Shown here: one piece after another, positions 17,402 to 25,634 of the stretch
Position numbering within the stretch: the stretch's first letter is position 1
Layout: each line of letters starts with the position of its first letter
Source of the DNA: an uncultured Pseudomonadota bacterium
Lineage (GTDB): Bacteria > Pseudomonadota > Gammaproteobacteria > Steroidobacterales > Steroidobacteraceae
Reading direction: 5' to 3'
NCBI GenBank assembly: GCA_903884105.1
Contig: CAISDJ010000073.1
Coordinates: forward strand, 1 to 64,000
DNA length: 64,000 nucleotides
Program-made: the position numbers and the translations under genes
Notes under the pieces: generated by a model
Told to the model about the DNA's origin: nothing
The model's database searches: none
Seen by the model: only the letters and a program-made list of their open reading frames with translations

Positions 17402-17435
17402 TATACATGAAGCGTCGGTCACCCGCTTATGTATA
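17402..17435 (-). repeat. Inverted repeat upstream of the cyclase gene
   Basis: TATACAT-G-AAGCG (17402-17414) pairs with CGCTT-ATGTATA (17424-17435): 12 paired bases with one bulged G and a 9-base loop. It lies 37-70 bases before the cyclase start, where it could be an operator or a leader hairpin. It lacks the T-run of a terminator. Confidence 0.45.
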
Positions 17436-17451
17436 ACCCGGCGGGATCGGG

Positions 17452-17475
17452 AAAAAAGACCGCCACTCAAGCGGC
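17452..17475 (-). terminator. Probable terminator overlapping the dusA stop codon
   Basis: On the minus strand CCGC and GCGG form a short stem around TTGAGTG, extended past a mismatch, followed by TCTTTTTTCCC. The stem is short but the T-run is good. Confidence 0.5.
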
Positions 17476-18474
17476 CCGCACAATCCGCAGCGAGTCCAGC
17501 AGCATTTGCGGTCCGGTTTGCCCGACATTGGCCTGCTCACTGAGGAATCGCCGCCAGGACCGGGAACGAGGCAATCCCGCATACAGGCCAAGGACATGAC
17601 GCGTCATGGAGCGAAGCGGATCGCCCTCCGCGAGCCGAGCCTCGACGTACTTGGCGTAGGCTTCGATAACGGATTCACGCGATGGCAGCTCAAAGGCCGG
17701 ATCAACGACCGCCCGATGCAGCTCGGCCAGAATGTACGGGTTATCGCAAACCTCGCGTCCGAGCATCACCCCATCAAATCCCTCGAGGTGCCGTCGCACA
17801 TCGGCGACAGTGCGAATGCCCCCATTGAGAACAAAAGCGCAGTCAGGGAAGTCGGCCTTCAACCGCGCAACGACTCCGTACTGCAAGGGCGGAATCTCGC
17901 GGTTCTCCTTGGGACTCAAGCCGCCCAGCACCGCCTTGCGAGCGTGTATTACAAACACGGAGCACCCTTCTGCCGCAATTCGCCCGACGAAGTCCGCGAG
18001 GAATGCGTAGTCATCACCTTCTTCGGCTCGAGGCTCGATACCGATCCGGCACTTCACCGTCACTGGCACGGATACCGATTCGCGCATCGCGCGCACCGAC
18101 TCGGCTACACGGTCCGGTTCGGCCATCAGGCACGCACCGAACCGCCCGCTCTGCACCCGATCACTGGGGCAACCGCAATTGAGATTGATCTCGTCGTAGC
18201 CAAACTCGGCTCCAAGCCTGGCTGCATGGGCGAGATCCGCGGGCTCGCTGCCTCCCAGCTGCAGGACCACGGGATGCTCCTGGTCGCTAAATTCAAGCAA
18301 GCGAGCTGGATCCGCATGCTTCAGCGCCTGGGCGGTAATCATCTCAGTGTAGAGCAGCGCGCTCGGACTCAACAGTCTCAGAAAATAGCGGAAGTGCCGA
18401 TCCGTGTAGGCCATCATAGGCGCAACGGAGATCGGAATCACTTTGCTGTTCAATAGGTTACTTGGGGCCGACAT
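17467..18474 (-). CDS. dusA: tRNA-dihydrouridine(20/20a) synthase
   Basis: FMN- and NADPH-dependent reductase that converts uridine to dihydrouridine in the tRNA D-loop. The 335 residues start the TIM barrel with VAPMMAYTDRHFRYFLRLLSP, the DusA signature, rather than the DusB/C forms. LQLGGSEP, NLNCGCPSDRVQSGRFGACLM (catalytic Cys in the CGCPS segment), VTVKCRIG, FVIHARKA and LNGGIRT cover the FMN and substrate sites. Length equals the family norm. No good ribosome site precedes the ATG; it is kept because the family N-terminus begins a few residues later. Confidence 0.95.
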   Translation of the reverse strand: MSAPSNLLNSKVIPISVAPMMAYTDRHFRYFLRLLSPSALLYTEMITAQALKHADPARLLEFSDQEHPVVLQLGGSEPADLAHAARLGAEFGYDEINLNCGCPSDRVQSGRFGACLMAEPDRVAESVRAMRESVSVPVTVKCRIGIEPRAEEGDDYAFLADFVGRIAAEGCSVFVIHARKAVLGGLSPKENREIPPLQYGVVARLKADFPDCAFVLNGGIRTVADVRRHLEGFDGVMLGREVCDNPYILAELHRAVVDPAFELPSRESVIEAYAKYVEARLAEGDPLRSMTRHVLGLYAGLPRSRSWRRFLSEQANVGQTGPQMLLDSLRIVRAA

Positions 18475-18585
18475 AGGGAGGAGATGCGCCGTATCAGTAG
18501 ATTGCGTCTGTTAAAAGCGCGACTATGCCTGAATTCCCGTGCGATGGAGCAGGCCAGCACCTCAGGCGCGGTCACGGATCGTAGA

Positions 18586-21500
18586 TCACGCCGACCGGAC
18601 GAATCGGACGTCAGTCGTGGAGCAGGTAATGCGGTTCAATGACTCAACGGACTCCGGTGCCGCCAGGTACCAGCCCTGCGCGTAGTCGATGCCGATTTCC
18701 CCAAGGCACGCGAGCACTTCGGCAGACTCCACGCGCTCGGCAATGGTCTTGAGCCCCATCGCCTTGCCGATCTGGGCAATCGCCTCAACCATCGCGCGAT
18801 CAACATGATCAGTCGTCACGTTCTGGATGAACTGGCCATCGATCTTCAGGTAGTCGACCGGCAGGTTCTTCAGATACAGGAATGACGACAGGCCGCTGCC
18901 GAAATCGTCGAGCGAGAACATGCAGCCCCGCTCACGCAATTCCTTCATGAAGTGGGCCACATTGGCGAGGTTGGCAATGGCCGCCGTTTCCGTGATCTCG
19001 AAACAGACCGCACCAGGACTCAAGTCGTAGGACTGCAGCTCGCTGATCATGAAATCAAGGAACCGGTCATCGTTGAGGGAGGTACCGGACAGATTGATGG
19101 ACAGCGTATAGCCGCTTTCGGGCGGACCGTCATTGCGGTAGTGTGCCAGTGTCCCCAATGCGTGACGCACGACCCAACGGTCGATCGTGGGCATCAAGTT
19201 GTAGCGCTCGGCAGCCGGAATGAATTCCGCCGGGCTCACCAACGCACCGTTTTCACCGCGCATGCGAAGCAGCAGCTCGTAGTGCCCCCGCGTGTCGGAG
19301 TTCTTGCCGATCGCCACTATCGGCTGGTAATAGAGCTCGAGGCGATTCTCCTCGCATGCACGCGTGAGCTTGGACACCCATTGCATTTCGCGATGTCGCT
19401 CCGGCGCAGCGCCGTGCTCATACATATGGATGCGATTTCGCCCTGAATCCTTTGCGGCATAGCAGGCAACATCGGATGCACTCAGGATGCTGGCGATGCT
19501 TTCACTGTCGCGGTTGATTTCGACAATGCCGACGCTAACGCCCACATTCAACGCACCGTCCTGCCAGACGAACCGGAAGTCACGGATCGCCTGCCGCAGG
19601 CTTTCTGCCACCTTGGCAGCCCAATCCACGGAGCATTCGAGCAGCAAGATGCCGAATTCGTCGCCACCCAACCTCGCAATCGTGTCGGTCGCGCGGACAC
19701 GAGTCTGCAGCAATCCGGTGATCTGCTTTAGCAGGAGGTCACCCGCCTGGTGGCCACAAGTGTCATTGACGACCTTGAACTGGTCCAGGTCCAGATACAG
19801 CATCACATGAGTCACGTCGCCGCCCGCTCGGGATTGCAGCAACGCCTCCTGTACACGGCGCTCGAATTCCCGGCGATTGATCAGGCCGGTCAACGCGTCG
19901 TGGGTCGCCTGGTAGGTCAGCGCGCGCTGCAGGCGTCGTTCCTTGCTGACGTCGTGAAACACCATGACGGCTCCGATCACCTTTCCTGCCCGATCACGAA
20001 TCGGGGCGGCCGAATCCTGGATCGCGATCTCCTGTCCCTGGCGATTCACCAACACGGCTTGCTCGACAGGCTTGATGACCTGGCCTTCCCGGATACAGCG
20101 CAACACGGGATGTTCCAGCACCTCACGAGTGGCTTCGTTCATCAGCCCGAAGACCTCAGCGAGCGGCTTGCCCTGGGCTTCCGCCAGCAACCATCCCGTC
20201 AGCTCCTCGGCAATGGTGTTGGCATAGTCGACGCGACCTTCGGCATCGGTAGTGATGACGGCATCGCCGATCGACCTCAATGTTGTCTGCGCCTTTTCCT
20301 TCTCCTCGATGACCTGCGTTTCCGCCCGCTTGCGCTCGGTAATGTCAGAGATGGTTCCCTCAAACCCGACCACCTGTCCATCCTTGCTACGCACCGCTCT
20401 GGCATTCTCGACGACCGTCAGTGTCGTGCCATCGATCCGGCGCAGCTGAAACTCGGCATTGCGAACCTCGCCTACGAGTTCGAGCGCGGCAAGAATCTCG
20501 GACCGGACATCCGGGTCCGCATACATTTCGCCGGTCGGTAGCGCGAGCAACTCTGCCGCACTTGCGTATCCGACCATGCGCACCAGGGCGGGATTCACCG
20601 AAACAAAGCGCCCATCGCAGGTCGAGCTGTAGACACCTTCGATCACGTTGTCGAACAGCCCGCGATACTGCGATTCACTGGCTCTCAGCGCATCCTCGGC
20701 GCGCCGGCGCTCGATTGCGATTCCGGCGAGCTGGGTCATTCGCGACATGAGCTCGAAGTCCCGCCCGGACGGATTCCGCGGCGACCGGAAATACAACGCA
20801 AGGGTGCCAATGATGCCGCCATCGGAGCCGCGTATCGGAGTCGACCAGCACGCCTTGAGGCCAGTGGACAGCGCCAGTTTGCGCCGGTTCTCCCACAGTG
20901 CGTCGCGGGCAATGTCGACAACGATCACCTGGCGTTCAAGGTAGACCGCGGCCGCACACGATCCATTGCGAATCGCAATCGGCACCGAACGCATTGCGCT
21001 GGAATAGTCATCGGGCAGCTTGGGTCCGGCGGACAATGTCAGGGTCGAGCGGTCCGGCTCGAGCAGACGGATGGCGCATATGCTGTCGGTCTCCACGCGC
21101 TCGACAGCCTCCACCAGAGACAGCAGCGTCATGCCCAGATCGACATTGGCCGCCATGCGCTCGAAGACGCGCTTTTCTCCACCTACGATCAGCTCCGCCC
21201 GCTTGCGCTCCGTGATGTCGATGATGCTGCCGCGAATGAGCCTGCGATTGGAGGCTGGCAAACGCACCAGCCGGACCTCGCAGGGAATCTCATTGCCAAC
21301 AGCGTCGCAGAGCGTCCACTCGAATACAGGCGCTTCGCCATCGAGCGCACGCTCCATGTAGGCATTGCAGAGTTCCACGGACAACCTGCCATCGGGCTGC
21401 ATTGCGGGCGCCACACCCTCGGGCCCGAGCTTGAGCAACCGCTCGCGCTCCATCCTGAAGAAGCGCACGGCGTTGTCATTGACCTCGACGAATCGCCCCA

Positions 21501-22146
21501 GGTCAAGATCGAGCACGACGATGCACTCTGGAGCATGTTGAACCAGCGTGCGATAGCGCGCTTCGCTCTCACGCAACGCGGCCTCGGAACTCTTGCGCTC
21601 AGTGGTGTCACGAAGGCAGACGATGTACACATTCTCGCGATTGACCCTCGCCTTGCTGACAGCGAGCTCCGCCGTAAAGCGGCTTCCGTTGGCGTGCAGG
21701 GCAATCGCCTCCTGGGGAGCGAGATCCGCCTGGGTGTCATCGAGCCGTGCGGCAAGTTGGTCGAGCGCATTGGCCAGCGATCCGCCATCTGGCAGCTCCG
21801 GCAATAGAAACGTCAGGCCACGGCCGATGAGGTCCTGTTCGCTGTAGCCGAACACTCGTTCGCCGGTACCGTTGACGGTTGCGATGTGACCGGACTCGGC
21901 CACCGTGATAATGGCATCTTTGACGTTGTCCAGGATGGCCTGCAGCTGGCTTGCGGTGCTCTCCCTGATTTCCCGCGTGACCGCGGTGGCCTCTTCGGAC
22001 ATCAACTGCATGGAGCGCACGATGCCGCGGCGCTCTTCGTCCATATTCACATACGTCTCTGCAACCAGCCGGAGCAGCCGATCGGAGTCGAGCCGCCCGT
22101 CCGGGCCGGTCGCTTGGTCGATCTGCTTTTTGAGCTGGCGATGCAT
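18586..22146 (-). CDS. Multi-sensor diguanylate cyclase/phosphodiesterase (PAS-GAF-GGDEF-EAL)
   Basis: Cyclic-di-GMP turnover protein of about 1186 residues with no membrane segment. Order by inspection: N-terminal helical region (1-70), PAS (about 70-185), PAS (190-310), GAF (320-480), PAS (490-610), PAS (615-740), GGDEF (745-910) and EAL (930-1170). The GGDEF motif is intact (RLGGDEFG) and is preceded five residues earlier by the RATD inhibitory site. The EAL domain keeps its catalytic set: ELLLR in place of EALLR, EITETAAI, DDFGSG, YLKIDG and AERVES. Both activities are therefore possible. The ATG at 22146 has GGAG 12 bases upstream; an in-frame TTG at 22194 is less likely. It may link environmental sensing to the polysaccharide locus nearby, which is inference. 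Confidence 0.9.
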   Translation of the reverse strand: MHRQLKKQIDQATGPDGRLDSDRLLRLVAETYVNMDEERRGIVRSMQLMSEEATAVTREIRESTASQLQAILDNVKDAIITVAESGHIATVNGTGERVFGYSEQDLIGRGLTFLLPELPDGGSLANALDQLAARLDDTQADLAPQEAIALHANGSRFTAELAVSKARVNRENVYIVCLRDTTERKSSEAALRESEARYRTLVQHAPECIVVLDLDLGRFVEVNDNAVRFFRMERERLLKLGPEGVAPAMQPDGRLSVELCNAYMERALDGEAPVFEWTLCDAVGNEIPCEVRLVRLPASNRRLIRGSIIDITERKRAELIVGGEKRVFERMAANVDLGMTLLSLVEAVERVETDSICAIRLLEPDRSTLTLSAGPKLPDDYSSAMRSVPIAIRNGSCAAAVYLERQVIVVDIARDALWENRRKLALSTGLKACWSTPIRGSDGGIIGTLALYFRSPRNPSGRDFELMSRMTQLAGIAIERRRAEDALRASESQYRGLFDNVIEGVYSSTCDGRFVSVNPALVRMVGYASAAELLALPTGEMYADPDVRSEILAALELVGEVRNAEFQLRRIDGTTLTVVENARAVRSKDGQVVGFEGTISDITERKRAETQVIEEKEKAQTTLRSIGDAVITTDAEGRVDYANTIAEELTGWLLAEAQGKPLAEVFGLMNEATREVLEHPVLRCIREGQVIKPVEQAVLVNRQGQEIAIQDSAAPIRDRAGKVIGAVMVFHDVSKERRLQRALTYQATHDALTGLINRREFERRVQEALLQSRAGGDVTHVMLYLDLDQFKVVNDTCGHQAGDLLLKQITGLLQTRVRATDTIARLGGDEFGILLLECSVDWAAKVAESLRQAIRDFRFVWQDGALNVGVSVGIVEINRDSESIASILSASDVACYAAKDSGRNRIHMYEHGAAPERHREMQWVSKLTRACEENRLELYYQPIVAIGKNSDTRGHYELLLRMRGENGALVSPAEFIPAAERYNLMPTIDRWVVRHALGTLAHYRNDGPPESGYTLSINLSGTSLNDDRFLDFMISELQSYDLSPGAVCFEITETAAIANLANVAHFMKELRERGCMFSLDDFGSGLSSFLYLKNLPVDYLKIDGQFIQNVTTDHVDRAMVEAIAQIGKAMGLKTIAERVESAEVLACLGEIGIDYAQGWYLAAPESVESLNRITCSTTDVRFVRSA

Positions 22147-22305
22147 GAGAGCGAAAAACTCCAGACACTCCCGAACCCTCAGGGAGCGTCGCAATGGCGT
22201 CTGCCATCGTAGAAGCTTCGCTACGGGCGCCGGTGTGAACAGGCTCCCGATTTATGTGAAAGACAACGCGGTATTCCTCAAGTCCCGCTTGGGGTTATGT
22301 CTAAT

Positions 22306-22337
22306 GGGCCAGGCAGCGAAGAGCAGCGGCCTGGCCC
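22306..22337 (-). terminator. Hairpin downstream of typA
   Basis: GGGCCAGGC (22306-22314) and GCCTGGCCC (22329-22337) form a perfect 9-bp stem. Only a weak T content follows on the minus strand, so termination is uncertain. Confidence 0.35.
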
Positions 22338-22345
22338 CGCAGGAA

Positions 22346-24178
22346 TCAATCTTCCGACGATTCCCTTGAGCGACCGCTGCGCTTGCGGTCGTGCTCCTTG
22401 AGCGCCCGCTTGCGCAGGCGAATCTGGCTCGGAGTCACCTCGACCAGTTCGTCGTCCTGGATGAACTCCATCGCCTGCTCGAGGGTGTAGCGGATCGGCG
22501 GCACGAGGATGATGTTTTCGTCAGTCCCGGCAGCACGCATATTGGTGAGCTTCTTGGCCTTCAGCGGATTGACGACGAGATCGTTGTCGCGACTGTGAAT
22601 ACCGAGGATCTGGCCCTCATACACTTCTTCCGCATGGCCGATCATCAATTTGCCGCGCTCTTGCAGGGTGAATAGCGCATAGGCCAGGGCCTTGCCCTGT
22701 CCATTCGCGATCAGCACGCCGTTCTGCCGCAGTCCAATTTCCTTCTGCAGGACCGGACCGAAGTGATCAAACACATGATGCAGCAGGCCGGTGCCAGAGG
22801 TCATCGTGCGGAAGTCCGTCTGAAAGCCGATCAGGCCGCGTGCCGGCACCATGTAGTCGAGGCGGACACGGCCCTTGCCATCCCCAAGCATCCCCGTGAG
22901 CTGCCCACCGCGCTCGCCGAGCGCCTGCATGACGCTTCCCTGGGACGACTCATCGAGATCGATGGCAACGGTTTCGTAAGGCTCGCAGAGTTCGCCGTCG
23001 ATCACCTTGGTGACCGCCTTGGGTCGCGACACGGCCAGCTCGTAGCCTTCGCGACGCATGTTCTCGAGCAGAATGCCAAGGTGCAGCTCGCCGCGGCCAA
23101 AGACCAGGAACTTGTCGGGGTCTTCCGTATCTTCGACGCGCAAGGCAACGTTATGCACGGCTTCGCGCGACAGGCGCTCGCGAATCTGCCGGCTGGTAAC
23201 ATACTTGCCTTCCTTGCCGCAGAAAGGGGAAGTATTCACTTCGAATGTCATGCTGATCGTCGGCTCATCGACGACGAGCGGCGGCAATGCTTCCGGAGTG
23301 GACGGATCACAGATGGTGTCGGAGATTTCCGGCTTCTCGATGCCTGCAAAGGCCACGATGTCACCAGCCAGGACTTCATCCACCTCGATGCGGTCCAGCC
23401 CGAGGAAGCCGAGCACCTGGATGATGCGCTCGTTGCGTACCTTGCCGTCCCGATCGACTACGACCACCGGGCTGTTGCGCTTCAGCTTGCCGCGCTTGAT
23501 GCGGCCGATGCCGATGGCGCCCACGTAGCTCGAGTAGTCGAGCTGGCTGACCTGCAGCTGCAGCGGTCCATCCTCGTTCACGTCCGGCGGGGGGCAGTGC
23601 TCCAAGATGGCCTCGAACAGGGGCGTCATGTCCGTTCCCATGTTCTTGGGATCGAGACCGGAAAAGCCCCGCAATGCCGATGCATAGATGATCGGGAAGT
23701 CGAGCTGCGCTTCCGTCGCGCCGAGGCGATCGAAGAGGTCAAAAGTCTGGTCGACCACCCAGCTGGGGCGGGCTTCGTCACGGTCAACCTTGTTCACGAC
23801 GACGATCGGACGCAAACCGTGGGCAAAGGCCTTCTGGGTGACGAACCGGGTCTGCGGCATCGGACCGTCGACGGCATCGACCAGCAGCAGCACGGAATCG
23901 ACCATCGACAGCACGCGCTCCACTTCGCCGCCGAAATCGGCGTGTCCCGGTGTATCGACGATGTTGATGCGGTAGTCGCGCCAGCGGATCGCGGTGTTCT
24001 TGGCCAGGATCGTGATGCCACGCTCGCGCTCGAGCGGATTCGAGTCCATGACGCGTTCAGGCGATGCCTTGCGGGCGTCGAGGGTTCCCGACTGCTTAAG
24101 CAGCTGGTCAACGAGCGTGGTCTTGCCATGATCGACGTGCGCGATGATGGCGATATTTCTTAAGGTCGAGGTGGTCAC
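22346..24178 (-). CDS. typA: Ribosome-associated translational GTPase TypA/BipA
   Basis: EF-G-like GTPase that assists 50S assembly and stress adaptation. The 610 residues match the family (about 607). G motifs are all present: G1 [11 protein letters not shown]2 region RERGITI, G3 [13 protein letters not shown]4 NKVDRDEA and G5 YASALRG. Domains II and III and the BipA-specific C-terminal domain follow ([30 protein letters not shown]). A perfect TATAAT lies 34 bases upstream of the start. The tail is basic ([16 protein letters not shown]). Confidence 0.97.
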   Translation of the reverse strand: MTTSTLRNIAIIAHVDHGKTTLVDQLLKQSGTLDARKASPERVMDSNPLERERGITILAKNTAIRWRDYRINIVDTPGHADFGGEVERVLSMVDSVLLLVDAVDGPMPQTRFVTQKAFAHGLRPIVVVNKVDRDEARPSWVVDQTFDLFDRLGATEAQLDFPIIYASALRGFSGLDPKNMGTDMTPLFEAILEHCPPPDVNEDGPLQLQVSQLDYSSYVGAIGIGRIKRGKLKRNSPVVVVDRDGKVRNERIIQVLGFLGLDRIEVDEVLAGDIVAFAGIEKPEISDTICDPSTPEALPPLVVDEPTISMTFEVNTSPFCGKEGKYVTSRQIRERLSREAVHNVALRVEDTEDPDKFLVFGRGELHLGILLENMRREGYELAVSRPKAVTKVIDGELCEPYETVAIDLDESSQGSVMQALGERGGQLTGMLGDGKGRVRLDYMVPARGLIGFQTDFRTMTSGTGLLHHVFDHFGPVLQKEIGLRQNGVLIANGQGKALAYALFTLQERGKLMIGHAEEVYEGQILGIHSRDNDLVVNPLKAKKLTNMRAAGTDENIILVPPIRYTLEQAMEFIQDDELVEVTPSQIRLRKRALKEHDRKRSGRSRESSED

Positions 24179-24211
24179 TAAATAGGCAGCCTGGAGAGTG
24201 AAGGCCGCGGA

Positions 24212-24217
24212 TTATAC
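24212..24217 (-). promoter_or_regulatory. -10 element of the typA promoter
   Basis: The minus strand has a perfect TATAAT, giving a leader of about 27 bases to the typA ATG. No good -35 is present at normal spacing. The rest of 24179-24372 holds a GGGGTCC/GGACCCC hairpin (around 24248-24262) and no ORF. Confidence 0.55.
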
Positions 24218-24372
24218 GGGGGCAGGGTGTAATAGCGAGCGGCATCAGGGGTCCCGGACCCCGCCAGGGCCCCGGAAGACTCCGGAATGGGCCAAATCCG
24301 TGCAATCTCAGGGGCCTTCAGGCTGCCAACCCACCCCTCATCCTGGATGGCGCCGGCGTCCGTGTCCCGAGG

Positions 24373-24963
24373 CTACTTGGGCCGGGAACGTTCCACTGCC
24401 GGCATCGACTGGATCGGCTGCCCCTTGGCGTCCTTCGTAGGCTCGACCGTCGGCTTGCGGGCGGTCGAGGGATCCCCCAGCAGCACGGGAATCGAGAACG
24501 TTCGGGCCTGGGTACTCGACCCGCGCAGGGTCGTCACGGTGACGCTGATGTAGTACACCCCCGGCTGGTCGGCCAAGGCAGTGAACTTGTGCGGATAGAC
24601 CTGCCCGGCAACGACATCTGCCAGCGGGGCCATCACTTCATCCGCCACGGTGAGTCCCGGCATACCGGCAATCACCACCGTCATCGTCTCGGCATCACTT
24701 CCCGAGACCAGGGCCAGGTCGATATCAAAGGGCACCCCGACCGCAGGCTTGGCATTGATCTCGTAACGAAGCTCGACGGCAGCGCCTGTCTTGGCCGTGC
24801 TGACAGCCTTGGCCATCTTGGCCGCGGGGTCGTCGGCGCTCAGGATCGCCTTGGGAGCAGGCGCCTTGACTGCCGGAGGGGGCGCGGCCTCTTCAGATCC
24901 GCAGCCGGACAGAAGGAGCGCGCCAGCCAATGCAGCCAGGAGACGATTCTTGTTGATTTGCAT
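24373..24963 (-). CDS. Lipoprotein of unknown function
   Basis: A 196-residue predicted lipoprotein. The ATG at 24963 has AGGGG eleven bases upstream and begins the signal MQINKNRLLAALAGALLLSG followed by CGSEE, the Cys being the lipidation site. A Pro/Ala-rich linker (30-50) leads to one beta-rich domain (about 70-165, with VELRYEINAKPAVGVPFDID and QPGVYYISVTVTTLRG) resembling an immunoglobulin-like fold, then a charged Pro-rich tail. I do not recognise a family. It lies upstream of typA on the same strand and immediately downstream of a degraded gene. Confidence 0.75.
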   Translation of the reverse strand: MQINKNRLLAALAGALLLSGCGSEEAAPPPAVKAPAPKAILSADDPAAKMAKAVSTAKTGAAVELRYEINAKPAVGVPFDIDLALVSGSDAETMTVVIAGMPGLTVADEVMAPLADVVAGQVYPHKFTALADQPGVYYISVTVTTLRGSSTQARTFSIPVLLGDPSTARKPTVEPTKDAKGQPIQSMPAVERSRPK

Positions 24964-24988
24964 ACGCCGATAACCCCTGTATACCAAT

Positions 24989-25440
24989 TTACCCGGCTAT
25001 GGAAACTGTCATGCAATGCGGATTGGAGTTTGCAGCCGACTGTTCAATAAAAGCCGAGTCATAAATCTCAATTACATACTCTCCAGCGGGAAACTGCATG
25101 GACGTGAGCGTCTCGCGATGAATCACTTCATTGGCCACCGGAGCATTGGCATCGAACTCAAAGACCTGCCCCTGCCTCCATACGACAATGTCGGGATCAA
25201 GAGCGGCTACCGAATTGGCAACCTGCGGATTTATGGATAGTGTCGAGAATGGCAAATGGCGCTGCAGCCCGCGTACCAGTGTAACCGGACGTTCCCCATC
25301 CTGATGTCGCGCGAAGTGTTTGCGTTACCAGAGCACGACGCACTGCCATCCAGGACGTACAGCGCGTCATTGTGACCAATAGCGGCAGAATGCACCGCAT
25401 CAGCGTGGAAGGGTGAAGGCACGTAGTCGTCATGGGCCCT
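24989..25440 (-). pseudogene. Frameshifted remnant of a secreted-protein gene
   Basis: Two minus-strand frames hold what looks like one protein. From about 25440 to 25310 one frame reads ...DDYVPSPFHADAVHSAAIG and ALYVLDGSASCSGNANT; from about 25310 to 24989 the neighbouring frame continues VTLVRGLQRHLPFSTL, SVAALDPDIVVWRQGQVFEF and GEYVIEIYDSAFIE to a stop at 24989. No start with a ribosome site precedes either piece. The switch lies near 25300-25330. I cannot name the parent family. Bases 25441-25634 hold no recognisable gene. Confidence 0.55.
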
Positions 25441-25634
25441 GCGCGATCTCTTGCCGACCCGAGTTGATTGACGAAACGAAGTCATGGGTCGCCGGCAACA
25501 GGAAACCAGCACAGCAGCAAATGCGTGGCGACCCACCGGGCGGTGGGCTGTATGGATTCGGAGACAGATTCGCGCAGTTCAGCGGAGGCCAGCGCCCGTC
25601 GGTTACCAGCCTCCCTGCACGCTACCCACCTGGG

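Noticed and set aside
22763-24163. 466-codon plus-strand frame
   Set aside because: Antisense shadow of typA, without ribosome site or recognisable motif.
25441-25634. Possible N-terminal part of the broken secreted protein
   Set aside because: Short open stretches exist in each frame, but none shows a signal peptide, a ribosome site or a convincing continuation.
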